A DNA stretch of 64,000 bases from Variovorax sp. dw_308 (GCF_019207085.1 NZ_JAATOM010000023.1:37065-101064), one strand, 5' to 3'. Positions 51,609-62,072 are shown, counted from the stretch's first letter. Made by a program: numbers and translations. Notes: a model not told the origin generated them from the sequence alone.

Positions 51609-53174
51609 ATGGAACACGATCCCGCTGACACGGCCCGGCCCGACGGTTGCGCGCGCCGTTGCGCGGCCGAGTACGTTCGCATGTCGACGGAGCACCAGCA
51701 ATACTCCACACGCAACCAGTCCGACACCATCAGAGAGTACGCGATGCAGCGCGGCATCGAGATCGTCAGGACCTACGCTGACGAAGGCAAGAGTGGACTC
51801 CATATCGACGGCCGGCATGCCTTGCAGCAATTGATCGACGATGTCCAGGCGGGCCCAGTCGCGTTCTCGGTCATTCTGGTCTACGACGTCAGTCGATGGG
51901 GGCGTTTTCAGGACGCGGACGAAAGCGCCTACTACGAATATCTGTGCCGGCGGGCGGGCATACAGGTGGCCTATTGCGCCGAGCAATTCGAGAACGACGG
52001 GTCTCCTGTCTCCACCATCGTGAAGGGTGTCAAGCGAGCGATGGCCGGCGAGTACAGCCGCGAACTCTCCGCCAAGGTGTTCGCAGGCCAATGCAGGCTG
52101 GTCGAACTGGGGTTCCGTCAGGGGGGCCCGGCAGGATATGGCTTGCGCCGCGTGCTGGTGGACCAGGTTGGCGAGGTCAAGGGACTGCTCGAACGCGGCG
52201 AGCAGAAAAGCCTGCAGACAGACCGTGTGATCCTTCAGCCAGGTCCCGAGGGTGAAGTCGGCGTCGTGTGCCGGATTTTCGATTGGTTTGTCGACGGCGG
52301 GCTGCCCGAGACCGAAATTGCGAGGCGACTCAACCAGCTGTCCATCGCCACGGACCGGGGCCATGCGTGGTCACGCGCGACGGTGCACCAACTGTTGACC
52401 AACGAGAAATACATCGGCAACAACGTCTACAACCGCCGGTCCTTCAAGCTCAAGAAGCGCCGTGTAGAGAACAGCCCCGAGCACTGGATCCGCAAGGACA
52501 GCGCCTTTGAAGCGATTGTCGATGCCGATGTCTTCTACACCGCACAAGGCATCATTCGTGCACGGGCACTGCGTTTCACGGACGATGAATTGCTCGCTCG
52601 GCTTAAGGGGCTCTACGAGCACCGGGGCTTTCTCTCCGGCATCGTGATCGACGAAGCTGAGGACATGCCACCCTCGTCGGCATACGCCCATCGGTTCGGC
52701 AGCCTGTTGCGCGCGTACCGATTGATCGGCTATGCGCCCGGCCGGGACTATCGCTACTTGGAGATCAACCGCTTTCTGCGCAAGTTTCATCCCACCATCG
52801 TGGCCGACGTCGAGAGCCGCATCATTGCGATGAGCGGGCGGACGTTTCGGGACCCCGCCACCGATTTGCTGGACGTGAACCACGAGTTCAGCGTTTCCGT
52901 GGTGCTGGCGCGTTGTTGCGACGCGGGCGGCGCTCGCCGGCGCTGGAAGGTGCGCTTCGACACAAGCCTCCTGCCGGACGTTACCGTGGCAGTCCGCTTG
53001 ACCCCTGCCAACGACGCCGCCCTTGACTACTACTTGCTGCCTCGGCTTGACTTCGGGCAAGTGCCCATCAGCCTGACCGAACGCAACGCGGTGGAGTTGG
53101 AGAGCTACCGCTTTGCAACGCTGGACTATCTGTACGGGATGGCGTCGCAGACCCCGCTTCGGAGATGCGCATGA
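51609..53174 (+). CDS. Large serine recombinase
   Basis: A 521-residue resolvase/invertase-superfamily recombinase. The catalytic domain (about 20-160) has the nucleophile Ser in EYVRMSTEHQQYSTRNQ and the DVSRWGRFQD arginine motif. The recombinase domain follows (GYGLRRVLVDQVGEV, ATVHQLLTNEKYIGNNVYNR), then a C-terminal region lacking a clear four-Cys zinc ribbon. The ATG start at 51609 is preferred; TTG 51603 is also in frame. It overlaps the ParB-like gene by ten bases. A paralogue of the same architecture is at 56109-57668. Confidence 0.92.
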   Translation: MEHDPADTARPDGCARRCAAEYVRMSTEHQQYSTRNQSDTIREYAMQRGIEIVRTYADEGKSGLHIDGRHALQQLIDDVQAGPVAFSVILVYDVSRWGRFQDADESAYYEYLCRRAGIQVAYCAEQFENDGSPVSTIVKGVKRAMAGEYSRELSAKVFAGQCRLVELGFRQGGPAGYGLRRVLVDQVGEVKGLLERGEQKSLQTDRVILQPGPEGEVGVVCRIFDWFVDGGLPETEIARRLNQLSIATDRGHAWSRATVHQLLTNEKYIGNNVYNRRSFKLKKRRVENSPEHWIRKDSAFEAIVDADVFYTAQGIIRARALRFTDDELLARLKGLYEHRGFLSGIVIDEAEDMPPSSAYAHRFGSLLRAYRLIGYAPGRDYRYLEINRFLRKFHPTIVADVESRIIAMSGRTFRDPATDLLDVNHEFSVSVVLARCCDAGGARRRWKVRFDTSLLPDVTVAVRLTPANDAALDYYLLPRLDFGQVPISLTERNAVELESYRFATLDYLYGMASQTPLRRCA

Positions 53175-54085
53175 ACGCGGGTGTGCCAGCGCGGGACTTG
53201 CGAATGATCCCGCTCGACCGAATCAAAGTCCTGAATGCGCGCGACAGGAACGGACTGGTGTTCGGTGGAATCGTTGACAACATCCAGGCGATTGGCCTGA
53301 AGAAGCCCATCACGGTGACACCCCGCGCCGGCGCGGATGGCGCCGAGACCTACCTGCTGGTGTGCGGTGAAGGACGTTTCAAGGCGTTCTGCCAATTGGG
53401 TGAGGCTCGCATTCCCGCGCTGGTCGTCACGGTCAGCGACGAGGATGCCTTCATCATGAGCCTGGCCGAGAATATCGCGCGGCGCAAGTACAACCCGCTG
53501 GAACTGCTGGCCGGCATCACGGAACTTGACGGCCGCGGGCACAGCGCCAAGGAAATTTCGGCGAAGACCGGTCTTTCGACCCAATACGTCTACGACATTC
53601 TCCTGCTGGTCGCGCGCGGCGAGGAGCGCCTTCTGGCAGGAGTCGGACGCGGCCAGATCCCGCTCTCGGCAGCCCTCAAGATCGTCAGCGCGGGCAACGA
53701 CGACAAGGCCGTGCAGGCGGCGCTTCATGAGGCGTACGAGACGGGTCAATTGCGAGGCCGGCAACTGCTGGACGCGCGCCGCCTGATTCAGCAGCGCCAG
53801 CTATTCGGCCCCTCCGTGGTGCGAAGCATGCCGGAGAAGCCCGATGGCGTCACCGCGACCAGCTTGGTGCGGGCCTATCGCAAGGAAGCGCAACGCCAAC
53901 AGTTGCTGGTCCGCAAGTCCGCGCTGGCGCAGCAGCGGTTGCTGTTCGTGGTCGGCGCCCTGCGCGAGTTGTTCGCGCAAGAACATTTCCGTACCCTGCT
54001 TCGCGCAGAAGGGCTTGACTCGCTGCCGCGCTACCTGGACGGACGCGTGTTCGAGCGCGCGGTCGATGATGGGAGCGCCACGTGA
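53165..54085 (+). CDS. ParB-like nuclease/partition domain protein
   Basis: A 306-residue ParB-family protein. The N-terminal domain has IQAIGLKKPITV, CGEGRFKAF (the GERRxxA-type box) and SLAENIARRKYNPLE (ENIxR box). A helix-turn-helix follows (AKEISAKTGLSTQYVYDI). ParB N-domains bind CTP and spread from centromere-like sites. Here no parA is present, and the gene is coupled to a serine recombinase, so a role in synapsis or regulation of recombination is more likely than replicon partition. Confidence 0.85.
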   Translation: MRMNAGVPARDLRMIPLDRIKVLNARDRNGLVFGGIVDNIQAIGLKKPITVTPRAGADGAETYLLVCGEGRFKAFCQLGEARIPALVVTVSDEDAFIMSLAENIARRKYNPLELLAGITELDGRGHSAKEISAKTGLSTQYVYDILLLVARGEERLLAGVGRGQIPLSAALKIVSAGNDDKAVQAALHEAYETGQLRGRQLLDARRLIQQRQLFGPSVVRSMPEKPDGVTATSLVRAYRKEAQRQQLLVRKSALAQQRLLFVVGALRELFAQEHFRTLLRAEGLDSLPRYLDGRVFERAVDDGSAT

Positions 54086-54963
54086 CAGACGTCGCGCTAG
54101 CGTTCCTGCCCAAGCCGATGAGCATCGCCTTGGCGCGCATTCTTCCCTCGCACAAGTTGCCCAGCGGGCTCCTGCAGACCCAGAAATTCAAGCAGATCTG
54201 CGCATCGATCCAGGCGATCGGCATGATCGAGCCGCTATCGATCGCGCCTGTCGACCGCAAGACCGGGCAGCACTGTCTGCTGGACGGGCATTTGCGTCTC
54301 GAGGCGCTGAGGAGCCTGGGTCACCAGGAGGCTCCCTGTCTAGTCGCCACGAATGACGAAAGCTACACCTACAACAACCGCGTCAATCGGCTCTCGACGG
54401 TTCAGGAGCATCTGATGATACGACGTGCAGTCGAGCGGGGTGTTTCGCCTGAACGCCTCGCCCGGTCCCTTTGCGTCGATGTTCGGCAGATCACAAAAAA
54501 GATGTCGATGCTCGACGGGATTTGCGAGGAAGCGATCGCGATGATGAAGGACCGCCAGTTCTCGACCGAGGTCTCCAGCGCGCTCCGGAAGATGAAACCA
54601 GCGCGGCAGGTCGAATGCATGCAGTTGATGGTGTCAGCCAACAACACGACAATTTCGTATGCGCAAGCGATGCTGGCCGCCACCGCGGCGGACATGCTCG
54701 TGCAAGGCAGGCGGCCCGCAAAACGTCGCGGTGCAAGCCAGGAACAGATGGCGTGCATGGAGCGCGAGATGAGCAACTTGCAGGATCAGTACCGCATGGC
54801 CGAGAACACCTATGGCGAGGACATCCTGAATCTCGTGGTGGTCAGGGGTTACATCGTCAAGTTGCTGGACAATGCTGCGGTCCGTCGATACCTTGAGAAG
54901 CGCGAAGCGCAGGTGCTGGAACAGTTGGCACAGATCGTGCGCATGACATCCATGGAGTTGTAG
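54082..54963 (+). CDS. RepB/ParB-like protein with RepB C-terminal domain
   Basis: A 293-residue second ParB-family protein. ICASIQAIGMIEPLSIAPV and LLDGHLRLEALRSLGHQEAPCLV form the N-domain; SPERLARSLCVDVRQITKKM is the helix-turn-helix; the rest resembles the plasmid partitioning RepB C-terminal domain. The GTG start overlaps the previous stop (GTGA). With the recombinase and first ParB protein it forms a three-gene overlapping cassette. Bases 54964-55416 hold no convincing gene. Confidence 0.82.
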   Translation: MTDVALAFLPKPMSIALARILPSHKLPSGLLQTQKFKQICASIQAIGMIEPLSIAPVDRKTGQHCLLDGHLRLEALRSLGHQEAPCLVATNDESYTYNNRVNRLSTVQEHLMIRRAVERGVSPERLARSLCVDVRQITKKMSMLDGICEEAIAMMKDRQFSTEVSSALRKMKPARQVECMQLMVSANNTTISYAQAMLAATAADMLVQGRRPAKRRGASQEQMACMEREMSNLQDQYRMAENTYGEDILNLVVVRGYIVKLLDNAAVRRYLEKREAQVLEQLAQIVRMTSMEL

Positions 54964-55416
54964 TGCGGCTTCCCCCGTTGGGCTTTGCGAGTCTGGGGCA
55001 TCGAGCTGCGTTCGAAATCTCCGATGGCGCTGCTGCACCAGGGGAGCAGCTTCAGCAGGCTGTTGAAACTCGGCGCACTTGGATCGCGCGAGGTGATCGG
55101 AGCGAGGTTCTCAGCTTCGCTTCGCGGCTTGTTGATTTTGTCTACTGCTGCTTTGCGCGGTTGCTGCCCCCGCTTCGGGCTTTGTTGGCGCTTCATTGCG
55201 CCGCTCCAGACGGCAGTTGAACGGCGGCGATTCAAGGGCAGGTCTTCGACGGGGCTTTTCTTGCCGCGGCACGAAATGTGAGTGTGAATGCTCTGTGACA
55301 ACTGTGTCGATCGCACGCACCTTGAGCGATCCCCTGGTCGCGCAAGCGCTCGAACCTGGCCGTTCATGAGGACTTGACCGAGGGGTCGCCGGTGAACGGC
55401 AAAGCCAAATCGAGCA

Positions 55417-55737
55417 TCAGGCGGAGAAGCGTCCGTGGTGAAGGCAAATGATCGCGTCGGGTACCAGTTTGCCGAGTGCCAGGCAGCCGGCGCGGAAAGC
55501 GTCTATCCAACTGGCTTCCGAAACCTGGGATGAGGCCAGCTCGCTCCAAATGTCGTCTCCTGACGATTCCATGAGCACCCACCAGAAACGGCCGAGCTCC
55601 TGTTCCTCGACAGACAGCGCAATGTCGCGTAGCCGGTTCAACGTTGGCCTCCACGGTCGGAAATAGCACCATGCATCTTGTTGCAATCTGTCATCGCATC
55701 CAACATCGCGCCGGTCGGGAAGTCGGGCGCCGGCCAT
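55417..55737 (-). CDS. Unknown protein
   Basis: A 106-residue protein whose main part (LRDIALSVEEQELGRFWWVLMESS, SWIDAFRAGCLALGKLVPDA) looks genuine; the first 26 residues are less convincing, so a later start is possible. No family is recognised. Its start codon overlaps on the opposite strand with the start of the decayed paralogue at 55736 (CATG), indicating a divergent pair that once shared this spot. Confidence 0.55.
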   Translation of the reverse strand: MAGARLPDRRDVGCDDRLQQDAWCYFRPWRPTLNRLRDIALSVEEQELGRFWWVLMESSGDDIWSELASSQVSEASWIDAFRAGCLALGKLVPDAIICLHHGRFSA

Positions 55738-56108
55738 GAGGAACCGATACCTTACCCAGTACTTTCGAGCGAAACGAGCGTACTACAACAACACGACAAT
55801 GCCCTCGTCGCCGACGTGTTCGATGTGGCCAGCGATCCTCCCATGGCCGTGGCGGCATTTGCGCGAGACATCATGCTGGCTTCGGCGCGCGATGCAGGTT
55901 TGGCCGAAGACTTGAACTACCAGCATTTCCTGTACGGGAGCCGCTCATCGCGCAGACGCTCGTGACGTGCTCGAAATGGAACGACACGCCCTGCCGCGAC
56001 CTCGACTGCGAGAAGGGCAGCCTGGATTTGCGCAGTGCTTTCAAGCACGATGCCGAGCTGCCGGTCGCAAGCACCGACCCCCTGAGGCCGGGCCACTGGC
56101 GCAGCTTT
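55736..56108 (+). pseudogene. Frameshifted paralogue of the 48998-50071 protein
   Basis: Three frames in succession match the start of the intact protein: MRNRYLTQYFRAKRAYYNN, then RDIMLASARDAGLAEDLNYQHFLY, then REPLIAQTLVT...WNDTP. The equivalents in the intact gene are MRNRYFPQYFRAARPYYNN, RDTIMASAEANGIAASVNRQHFLH and ESPIAQTLVTLEWNDTP. At least two frameshifts and a lost 3' end make it non-functional. Its 3' end abuts the second serine recombinase. Confidence 0.75.
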
Positions 56109-57668
56109 CTAATGACCGTCGACGTAGCGGCGTCCTTGGGTAAGGGTCTTTAGCAGGGCTTGTTCCACACCGTCGAACGATTGAATTTTGTATTGCTGGA
56201 ATCGCGCGCATCCGTCCGATCCCGAGCGCACAGGTAGCCACTGACACTCCTCTCGCGGTATCAGGTAGTAGTCAAGCGGGTCGGTGTTGCCCACTGCCAT
56301 TCTCACCACTGCGAGCAAGTCCGGCGCTTCACGCGGGGCCTTCGGTATTCGCCACTGTGGCCTTCCATCGGGCGCCTTGCCGCAACGAACAACCGTCAAG
56401 GCCACTGCCAAGCCGTTGCACCTGAAGTTTCCAAGGCTCCGAAGGACTTCGCAACCCGCCGATTCGAGGCTCCTCAGTATCCGATCAGTCACCTTCGCGC
56501 CGTACGCACGGAGCCTTCGCTTCAAGTCAATGTAGGCGTAGTCTCGATCCGCCTCCAATCCGGCGAGAGCGTAGGCCTTCGGCAGGCTACCAAATCGCAT
56601 GCGGTATGTCGCAGCGCACGGCATATCGTCTTGTTCGTCGATGATTGCCACAGAGATGCTCCCGATACGCGCGAACAACTCTCGCAACAAGCGAAGCATG
56701 GTCGCGTCATCGCAATGGGAGCGAAACGCCAGCAGCGCCTGGGCGCGCTCAAAGAGGCTTTCCTCTACGATGGGCTTGAACATTCCTTCTCGCCGAATCC
56801 ATAGAACAGGGGCGTTGCGAGTACTTTTCTGTTTGAGTTTTGCGGTACGTCGGTTGTACAGCGAGCATCCCAAGTACCGTTCGTTGGTCAACACGTTGTG
56901 CACGGTTTGTCTTGTCCACTGACGATTGAGATCCGTAGGAACACCCAGTCGGTTCAGCCATTGCGCGATTGCCTCTTCCGAGAGGGTTCGCTCGACATAG
57001 GCGGAGAAAATCTGCCGCACGCGGCGCGTTTCTGCAGGCGGCCCGGGAATCAGCACAACGCGATCCCCACGAAGATTCTTCTGCTCTCCAGCCTCCAAGA
57101 TGCCTTTGGCTTCGCCGTTGGCGCCGACCAAGCGACGGCGCAGTCCATATCCGGGCGGGCCGCCCTGGAAGTACCCCATTTCGGCCAAACGGCATTGCCC
57201 CGCATACACCTTGGCAGACAGCACCCGGCTGTACTCTCCATCCATGGACCGCTTGATGTTCTTGATCAGCGTGGCCAAGGGGCTACCATCGTTGTCGAAA
57301 GACTCATAGCAGTAGACGACTGGTATTCTGGCCCGTGTACAACGGTACTCGTAGAAGGCGCTCTCGTCGGTGTTCTGAAACCGGCCCCAGCGGCTCACGT
57401 CAAAGACAAGAATCACGCGAAAGTTAGCCTGACCGCTCTCGACATCTGCAATCAACTGCAAGAACGCGTCTCGTCCGACGGCATCCAAGCCACTCTTGCC
57501 CTCATCAGCGTAGGTCCGGACAACCACCATGCCTCGTTGGTCTGCATAGTTGCGAATTGCAAGGCACTGGTTCGCAATCGAGTACCGTTGGTGATCCGTA
57601 GACATTCGCAAATATTGCGCTGCAGGGACCTGCATGAGAGCGTTTGTCAATTGCGTAGGGTGGTGCAT
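56109..57668 (-). CDS. Second large serine recombinase
   Basis: A 519-residue serine recombinase with the same architecture as that at 51609: Ser in YLRMSTDHQRYSIANQ, FDVSRWGRFQNTDE, GYGLRRRLVGANGE and QTVHNVLTNERYLGCSLYNR. The start at 57668 follows a GGAGG site seven bases upstream; an in-frame ATG at 57719 also exists. Surrounding sequence differs in base use from the first copy, and it is clearly divergent in residues, so this is an old paralogue rather than a recent duplicate. No zinc-ribbon or ParB genes accompany it. Bases 57720-58106 hold nothing recognisable. Confidence 0.9.
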   Translation of the reverse strand: MHHPTQLTNALMQVPAAQYLRMSTDHQRYSIANQCLAIRNYADQRGMVVVRTYADEGKSGLDAVGRDAFLQLIADVESGQANFRVILVFDVSRWGRFQNTDESAFYEYRCTRARIPVVYCYESFDNDGSPLATLIKNIKRSMDGEYSRVLSAKVYAGQCRLAEMGYFQGGPPGYGLRRRLVGANGEAKGILEAGEQKNLRGDRVVLIPGPPAETRRVRQIFSAYVERTLSEEAIAQWLNRLGVPTDLNRQWTRQTVHNVLTNERYLGCSLYNRRTAKLKQKSTRNAPVLWIRREGMFKPIVEESLFERAQALLAFRSHCDDATMLRLLRELFARIGSISVAIIDEQDDMPCAATYRMRFGSLPKAYALAGLEADRDYAYIDLKRRLRAYGAKVTDRILRSLESAGCEVLRSLGNFRCNGLAVALTVVRCGKAPDGRPQWRIPKAPREAPDLLAVVRMAVGNTDPLDYYLIPREECQWLPVRSGSDGCARFQQYKIQSFDGVEQALLKTLTQGRRYVDGH

Positions 57669-58106
57669 GTCGGCCTCCAGCCTGAACCTCGGGAGATTCG
57701 CCTCCGACGAGGGCAACATTTGCGCACGGAACCACGATCAGACAGATTCAAGAAGTTGCAACATCATCAACGCCCGGTCGAAGGCATTGCAGTCGCAGTC
57801 GGTGGGCGTCCTGGCGGCGAGAGGAACTCGCTCGATAGATGAACGATCAGTTGGGCCTGTAAGGGTACGTGGGCTGTCTATGCAAAATCACCCGGCCCCG
57901 CAACCTTCATCGGATCATCCTGGGCGCCGACGATGCAACCCGCAAAATGGCGGATGTCGTTGCGAGCGCAGGCTCGTGGGCGGTCTGGTTGGTGGGCTTG
58001 GGCGCACGATCGGCAGGGAAGGCTCTTGGGTGTGTCGTTTCCGGCGAGCGTCCAGTCGACAATTGAGTGCGCCAACTGCCGCGCTCGATCCGCGAAGCGC
58101 GGCGAA

Positions 58107-59366
58107 TCAGAAGGAAACGCGCATACCCAGGTCGTAGCCGTACGATTTGTCCGGCACCGGCGCAACGCCTGCGACTGGCTGCGTGTAGTAGCTCGGGCCC
58201 CCGACAGTCAGACCGGCGCCGTCCTTGTTGCTCAGGTAGGCGACGGTTGCGTACACGGCCGTGCGCTTGGAAAAGTTGTAGACGTACCCGATCGCGAACT
58301 TGTCCGCTTTCGGGTCCGGGTTGAACCCGAATGTGTTCAAGTTGATGTTCTTGTACCGGACCGCGGAATACGAGGCGCGCAGGTCGCCCGTTCCGATAGG
58401 TGCTGTCACCCCGATCAGGAAGCCGTCGAATTCCGGCTTGGTGACGCCTAAAGGATTGAAGGTGTTGGTCGCGAGGCTCGTTTCCATCTTGTTGTTCGAG
58501 TACTCGCCGAAGAGCTTGACCACGCCGAAGTTGTACGAAGCAGCGACGTTCCATGTCTTGATGGTGGCGGTCGAGCCGACGTAGTAGTTGGATCCGACGG
58601 TGCTTTCGCCGTATGACAGCGCCACGTCCACCGGTCCGTTCTTGTAGCCACCGCGGGCCCCGACGTACTTGCCGGCGCGCGCGTTGTCGGGGGTGGCTGC
58701 CAGCGCCGGATTGGCGGCGATCGCGGCCACGCCCGGAGGCGTCGTGCCGCCCGGGTCGTACGTGACCTTCTCGTTGAAGGCATACATGGCCTGGCCGTAG
58801 AAGCCACCCAGCGCCGGCAAGTGATAGCCGATCGAGTTGTTGGCGCGGGAGTATTGCCCATTCGTCCAGCCACTTCTGACGCTGCCTGGCGAAGTCTGTC
58901 CGCTGGCGGTGCTGATCAGGCTTGTCCCGACACCGTTCACGCCGAACGGGTCAAAGAGATTGTCGTTCCAGTACGTCGGCGTGTAGTCGCGGCCCAGGCG
59001 CAACTCACCCCAGTCGCCATCGTCGATGCTGACCGTCGAGCGGCGGTTGAACGCGATGAGTCCATTCGACCCAACGCCCGAACCGTCGTCGGAATTGAAA
59101 CCCGCTTCCAGCCATAAGCTGGCTCCCAGCCCGCCGCCCAGGTCTTCCCTGCCGCGAAAGCCGAACCGGCTGGAGCTGAGGGCGGAGTTGGTCAAAACGG
59201 TCTGGCTTGTCGTCACGGAGGTACCGAACGGGCCGTTGGCCTGGTTCCGGTAGCTGCTGATGGAGTTGTCCACCACAGCGAACATGACGATGGAGGACTG
59301 AGCCGAGGCTGTGCCGATGCCAGCCAAAGCGGCCACCGGCATCATGAGCACCATGCACATTTTCAT
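58107..59366 (-). CDS. Outer-membrane porin, Gram-negative (betaproteobacterial OmpC type)
   Basis: A 419-residue trimeric-type porin. The signal peptide is MKMCMVLMMPVAALAGIGTASAQ, and the mature part has alternating strands, SSRFGFRGREDLGGGLGASLWLE, GELRLGRDYTPTYWND, NSIGYHLPALGGFYGQAMYAF and a terminal phenylalanine (GMRVSF) needed for outer-membrane insertion. The start at 59366 gives the best signal and follows GGAGAG. It stands alone, without a regulator beside it, and probably provides general or pathway-linked solute entry. Confidence 0.93.
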   Translation of the reverse strand: MKMCMVLMMPVAALAGIGTASAQSSIVMFAVVDNSISSYRNQANGPFGTSVTTSQTVLTNSALSSSRFGFRGREDLGGGLGASLWLEAGFNSDDGSGVGSNGLIAFNRRSTVSIDDGDWGELRLGRDYTPTYWNDNLFDPFGVNGVGTSLISTASGQTSPGSVRSGWTNGQYSRANNSIGYHLPALGGFYGQAMYAFNEKVTYDPGGTTPPGVAAIAANPALAATPDNARAGKYVGARGGYKNGPVDVALSYGESTVGSNYYVGSTATIKTWNVAASYNFGVVKLFGEYSNNKMETSLATNTFNPLGVTKPEFDGFLIGVTAPIGTGDLRASYSAVRYKNINLNTFGFNPDPKADKFAIGYVYNFSKRTAVYATVAYLSNKDGAGLTVGGPSYYTQPVAGVAPVPDKSYGYDLGMRVSF

Positions 59367-60504
59367 CGCGAACTCTCCGACAAACTTGTCAATATGCAAG
59401 GCACGGTAGATTTCCGCAATGTCGGCGATGTGACGGTGTTGCGAGGATGCTTCAGAGCGCGAGCCAGGCTGACGGACGGTTGGTGCGCAATTAAGCCGTT
59501 CTGATCAAGCGGGTTCCGCGACCCGAGGTCACCAACAGAAATGCGCCCCAGCGTGGGCCAGCGCAAGATGCATCGTCTCGTCGCCTCCAGACTTCACACT
59601 CACGTCAGATTGGCAAGCAAGAATGACGACGGACAGCTTGCAGGCGCTGATAGAGGATGCGCAAGTGCCGATATGATTTGCATCCTCGATGCCGCAGGCT
59701 GTCGCTTTTCCGCTCCTGCCAGAGCATCCGAACAACGGCTCTTGCCAGGCGATGGCCTGGCGCCGCTTTGTTCGATCTTGATGGCAATACGAGTTGTTTT
59801 GTATCGCGGCGCAATTCACCGCGCAGCAAATTGGCCGAGGGCTGTCTTACGCACCTCAATGCGAAACGCTTCTGGAGTCTCCTGCGGGTCACATGCGACG
59901 CTGCTGGAGGACATCGCGGCCGGCCACTATCCAGGCAACTAAAGAGTTCACTGAGGAGGTACTTCCCAAGCTCGGCACAGCAAGATGACAGGGAGGGGCC
60001 AAGCTCTGGTGCTGCTGCGTTGTCATCGGGAACTGCTCATGTCCGGACGGACGCCGTGATCAGCAGTGTCGTGCACGAATCGGGGGCAATAAATGGCGCG
60101 ACACTGTTACCGCCACGGCGTCGCGATACGTCTTCGCATCCGATAACCGCCACGGCGCGTTTTTCGCACGCAAGCCCGTCGAACGCCGATTGGTGCTGTG
60201 ACCCTTTTGCCCTTGCGATCGGCTCATGATCCTGAGCTGGCGTAGTCATCGCCAACAGTCCCTAACCGGCTCGGCCGTCGCCGACTCGATACATAGGCGC
60301 TTCGCTTGCAACTGCTACACCTGCACGATCGTCCGGCGTTGGCGTCGATGACGACATGCTCTGGTACGCGCGTCCGCGTTGCATAGCTTCGATGCGCACC
60401 GCGTCGTTGCGCACAAGTTAGCCTAAAAACGGCAGTTACCGTCATCCAAAGCTGCGGGAATCCAGCACTGGCGCGGAGCGCGGCTGATTTGGCAGACTCA
60501 CCCG

Positions 60505-62072
60505 ATGGGTGAAGCCAGACGCAAACGACAAGGGGCCCTCGCGCGGGGCGATGAGCACGTCAACCCGGCGCAGGTGGTTGACACGCTGGGCGGGCGCATG
60601 CACGTGCACTGGGACGAAGGTGCGGCGGTCACGCCGCACGGCCAGTTGGTCTTCTTCGCGGAGTTCCTGGCGGCCACGGGCGTGTTCGATCGCTGGGTGT
60701 CGGCCTGCCCTCTGGAATACCGTAGTGGCAACGCGCCGGACAAGCGCGACGTCCTGGGCACCCTGATGTTGGGCTTGCTGGCGGGCCATCGCCGGTATGC
60801 CCACATCACCGCCTTGCGCGGGGACACCGTTGCCGCGCAGGCCTTGGGCATGAACAAAGTCGTCAGCGAAGACGCGCTGCGCCGGGCGCTGGAGCGCATG
60901 GACGAAGCGGCCAGTGCCGCATGGATGCGCCCCGCCTTGATGCACTCCGTGCGCGAGGCACTGGACAAGCCTGGACATCGACGCCAGCATCAAGCCGCTG
61001 TATGGCCGCCAGGAGGGCGCCGAGTTGGGCTACAACCCGAGCAAGCCCGCGCGGCCCAGCCACGTGCTGCACACCTTCTGGGTGGGCAACCTGCGTCTGG
61101 TGCTGGACGTTCAGGTCAGCTCGGGCAAGCAGCACACCAGCGCCCACGCCAAAGCTGCGTTGGGACGGTTGCTGGATGAGTTGGGCGACAAGCACCCGGC
61201 CTTGGTGCGAGGCGATTCGGGCTACGGCAATGAAGCCATCCTGCTGGAGTTGGAGAGCCGCTCGCAGCCCTACCTGCTGCGCCTGAGGCAGACCAAGAAC
61301 GTGCAGCGCCTGGTGGCGCGCCTGTTCGCCCGCCAGGACTGGAGCCGGCCGGACAACCATGGCTGCCAGATGATCGAAGACCAACTGCAATTGCACGGCT
61401 GGAGCAGGAAGCGCCGCGTGGTCATCGTGCGCCAGCGCATCCGCGGCGGTCTCGCGCGCGAGCGGCGCGCGGACGATGGCAGGGGTGGTCAGCAACTGCG
61501 CCTGGACCTGGCCAGCCCCAGCGTGCATGAGGGTGGGCGGCTATGGGAGTACGCGGTGATGGTGACCGATGTGGCCTACCCGCTGGAAGCCATCGGGCAA
61601 CTCTACCGGGACCGTGCCGACTGCGAGAACGGCTTCGACGAGTTGAAGAACCTGTGGGGCATGGGCGGCTTCACCACGCAGGACCTCGGGCGCTGCCAGA
61701 CCGCGGCACGGGCCTGTGCGCTGGTCTACAACTGGTGGACTGGTACTGCCGGGCGGCCAAACCCAGCGCGCGCATGGAGGCGATCACGAGTCGCCCGCTG
61801 ATGCTGGCGGCGGTGGGCAAGGCGGCCAGCCATGCGGGGCGAACGACGCTGTATCTGACGCTGCTGCACGGCAAGGCGCACATCCTCAAACCGCTGATCG
61901 CCAATATCCGTGCGGCCTTGGCGCATGTCAGGGCAACTGCGGAGCAGTTCAAACGCAGGACCCGTGGGCGGCGATGCTGCGCTACATCAGCCAGCGCATT
62001 GCGCCTGCCATCGGCCCCTTCAGACCCCCGAACGGGCTCATAGGGATGGGCACCTGCCGGATTTTGGGTTAG
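60505..62072 (+). pseudogene. Frameshifted transposase (IS1380/IS4-like group)
   Basis: A DDE transposase assembled from three frames. It starts MGEARRKRQGALARGDEHVN, continues DIDASIKPLYGRQEGAELGYN, ALVRGDSGYGNEA and LYRDRADCENGFDELKNLWGMGGF (YREN-like block), and ends LRYISQRIAPAIGP. The first break (about 60970) is an 8-base deletion between CTGGAC repeats; the next is near 61735 and a third near 61950. It cannot make an active enzyme. Inverted repeats were not identified. The preceding gap 59367-60504 contains no gene I can support. Confidence 0.8.
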
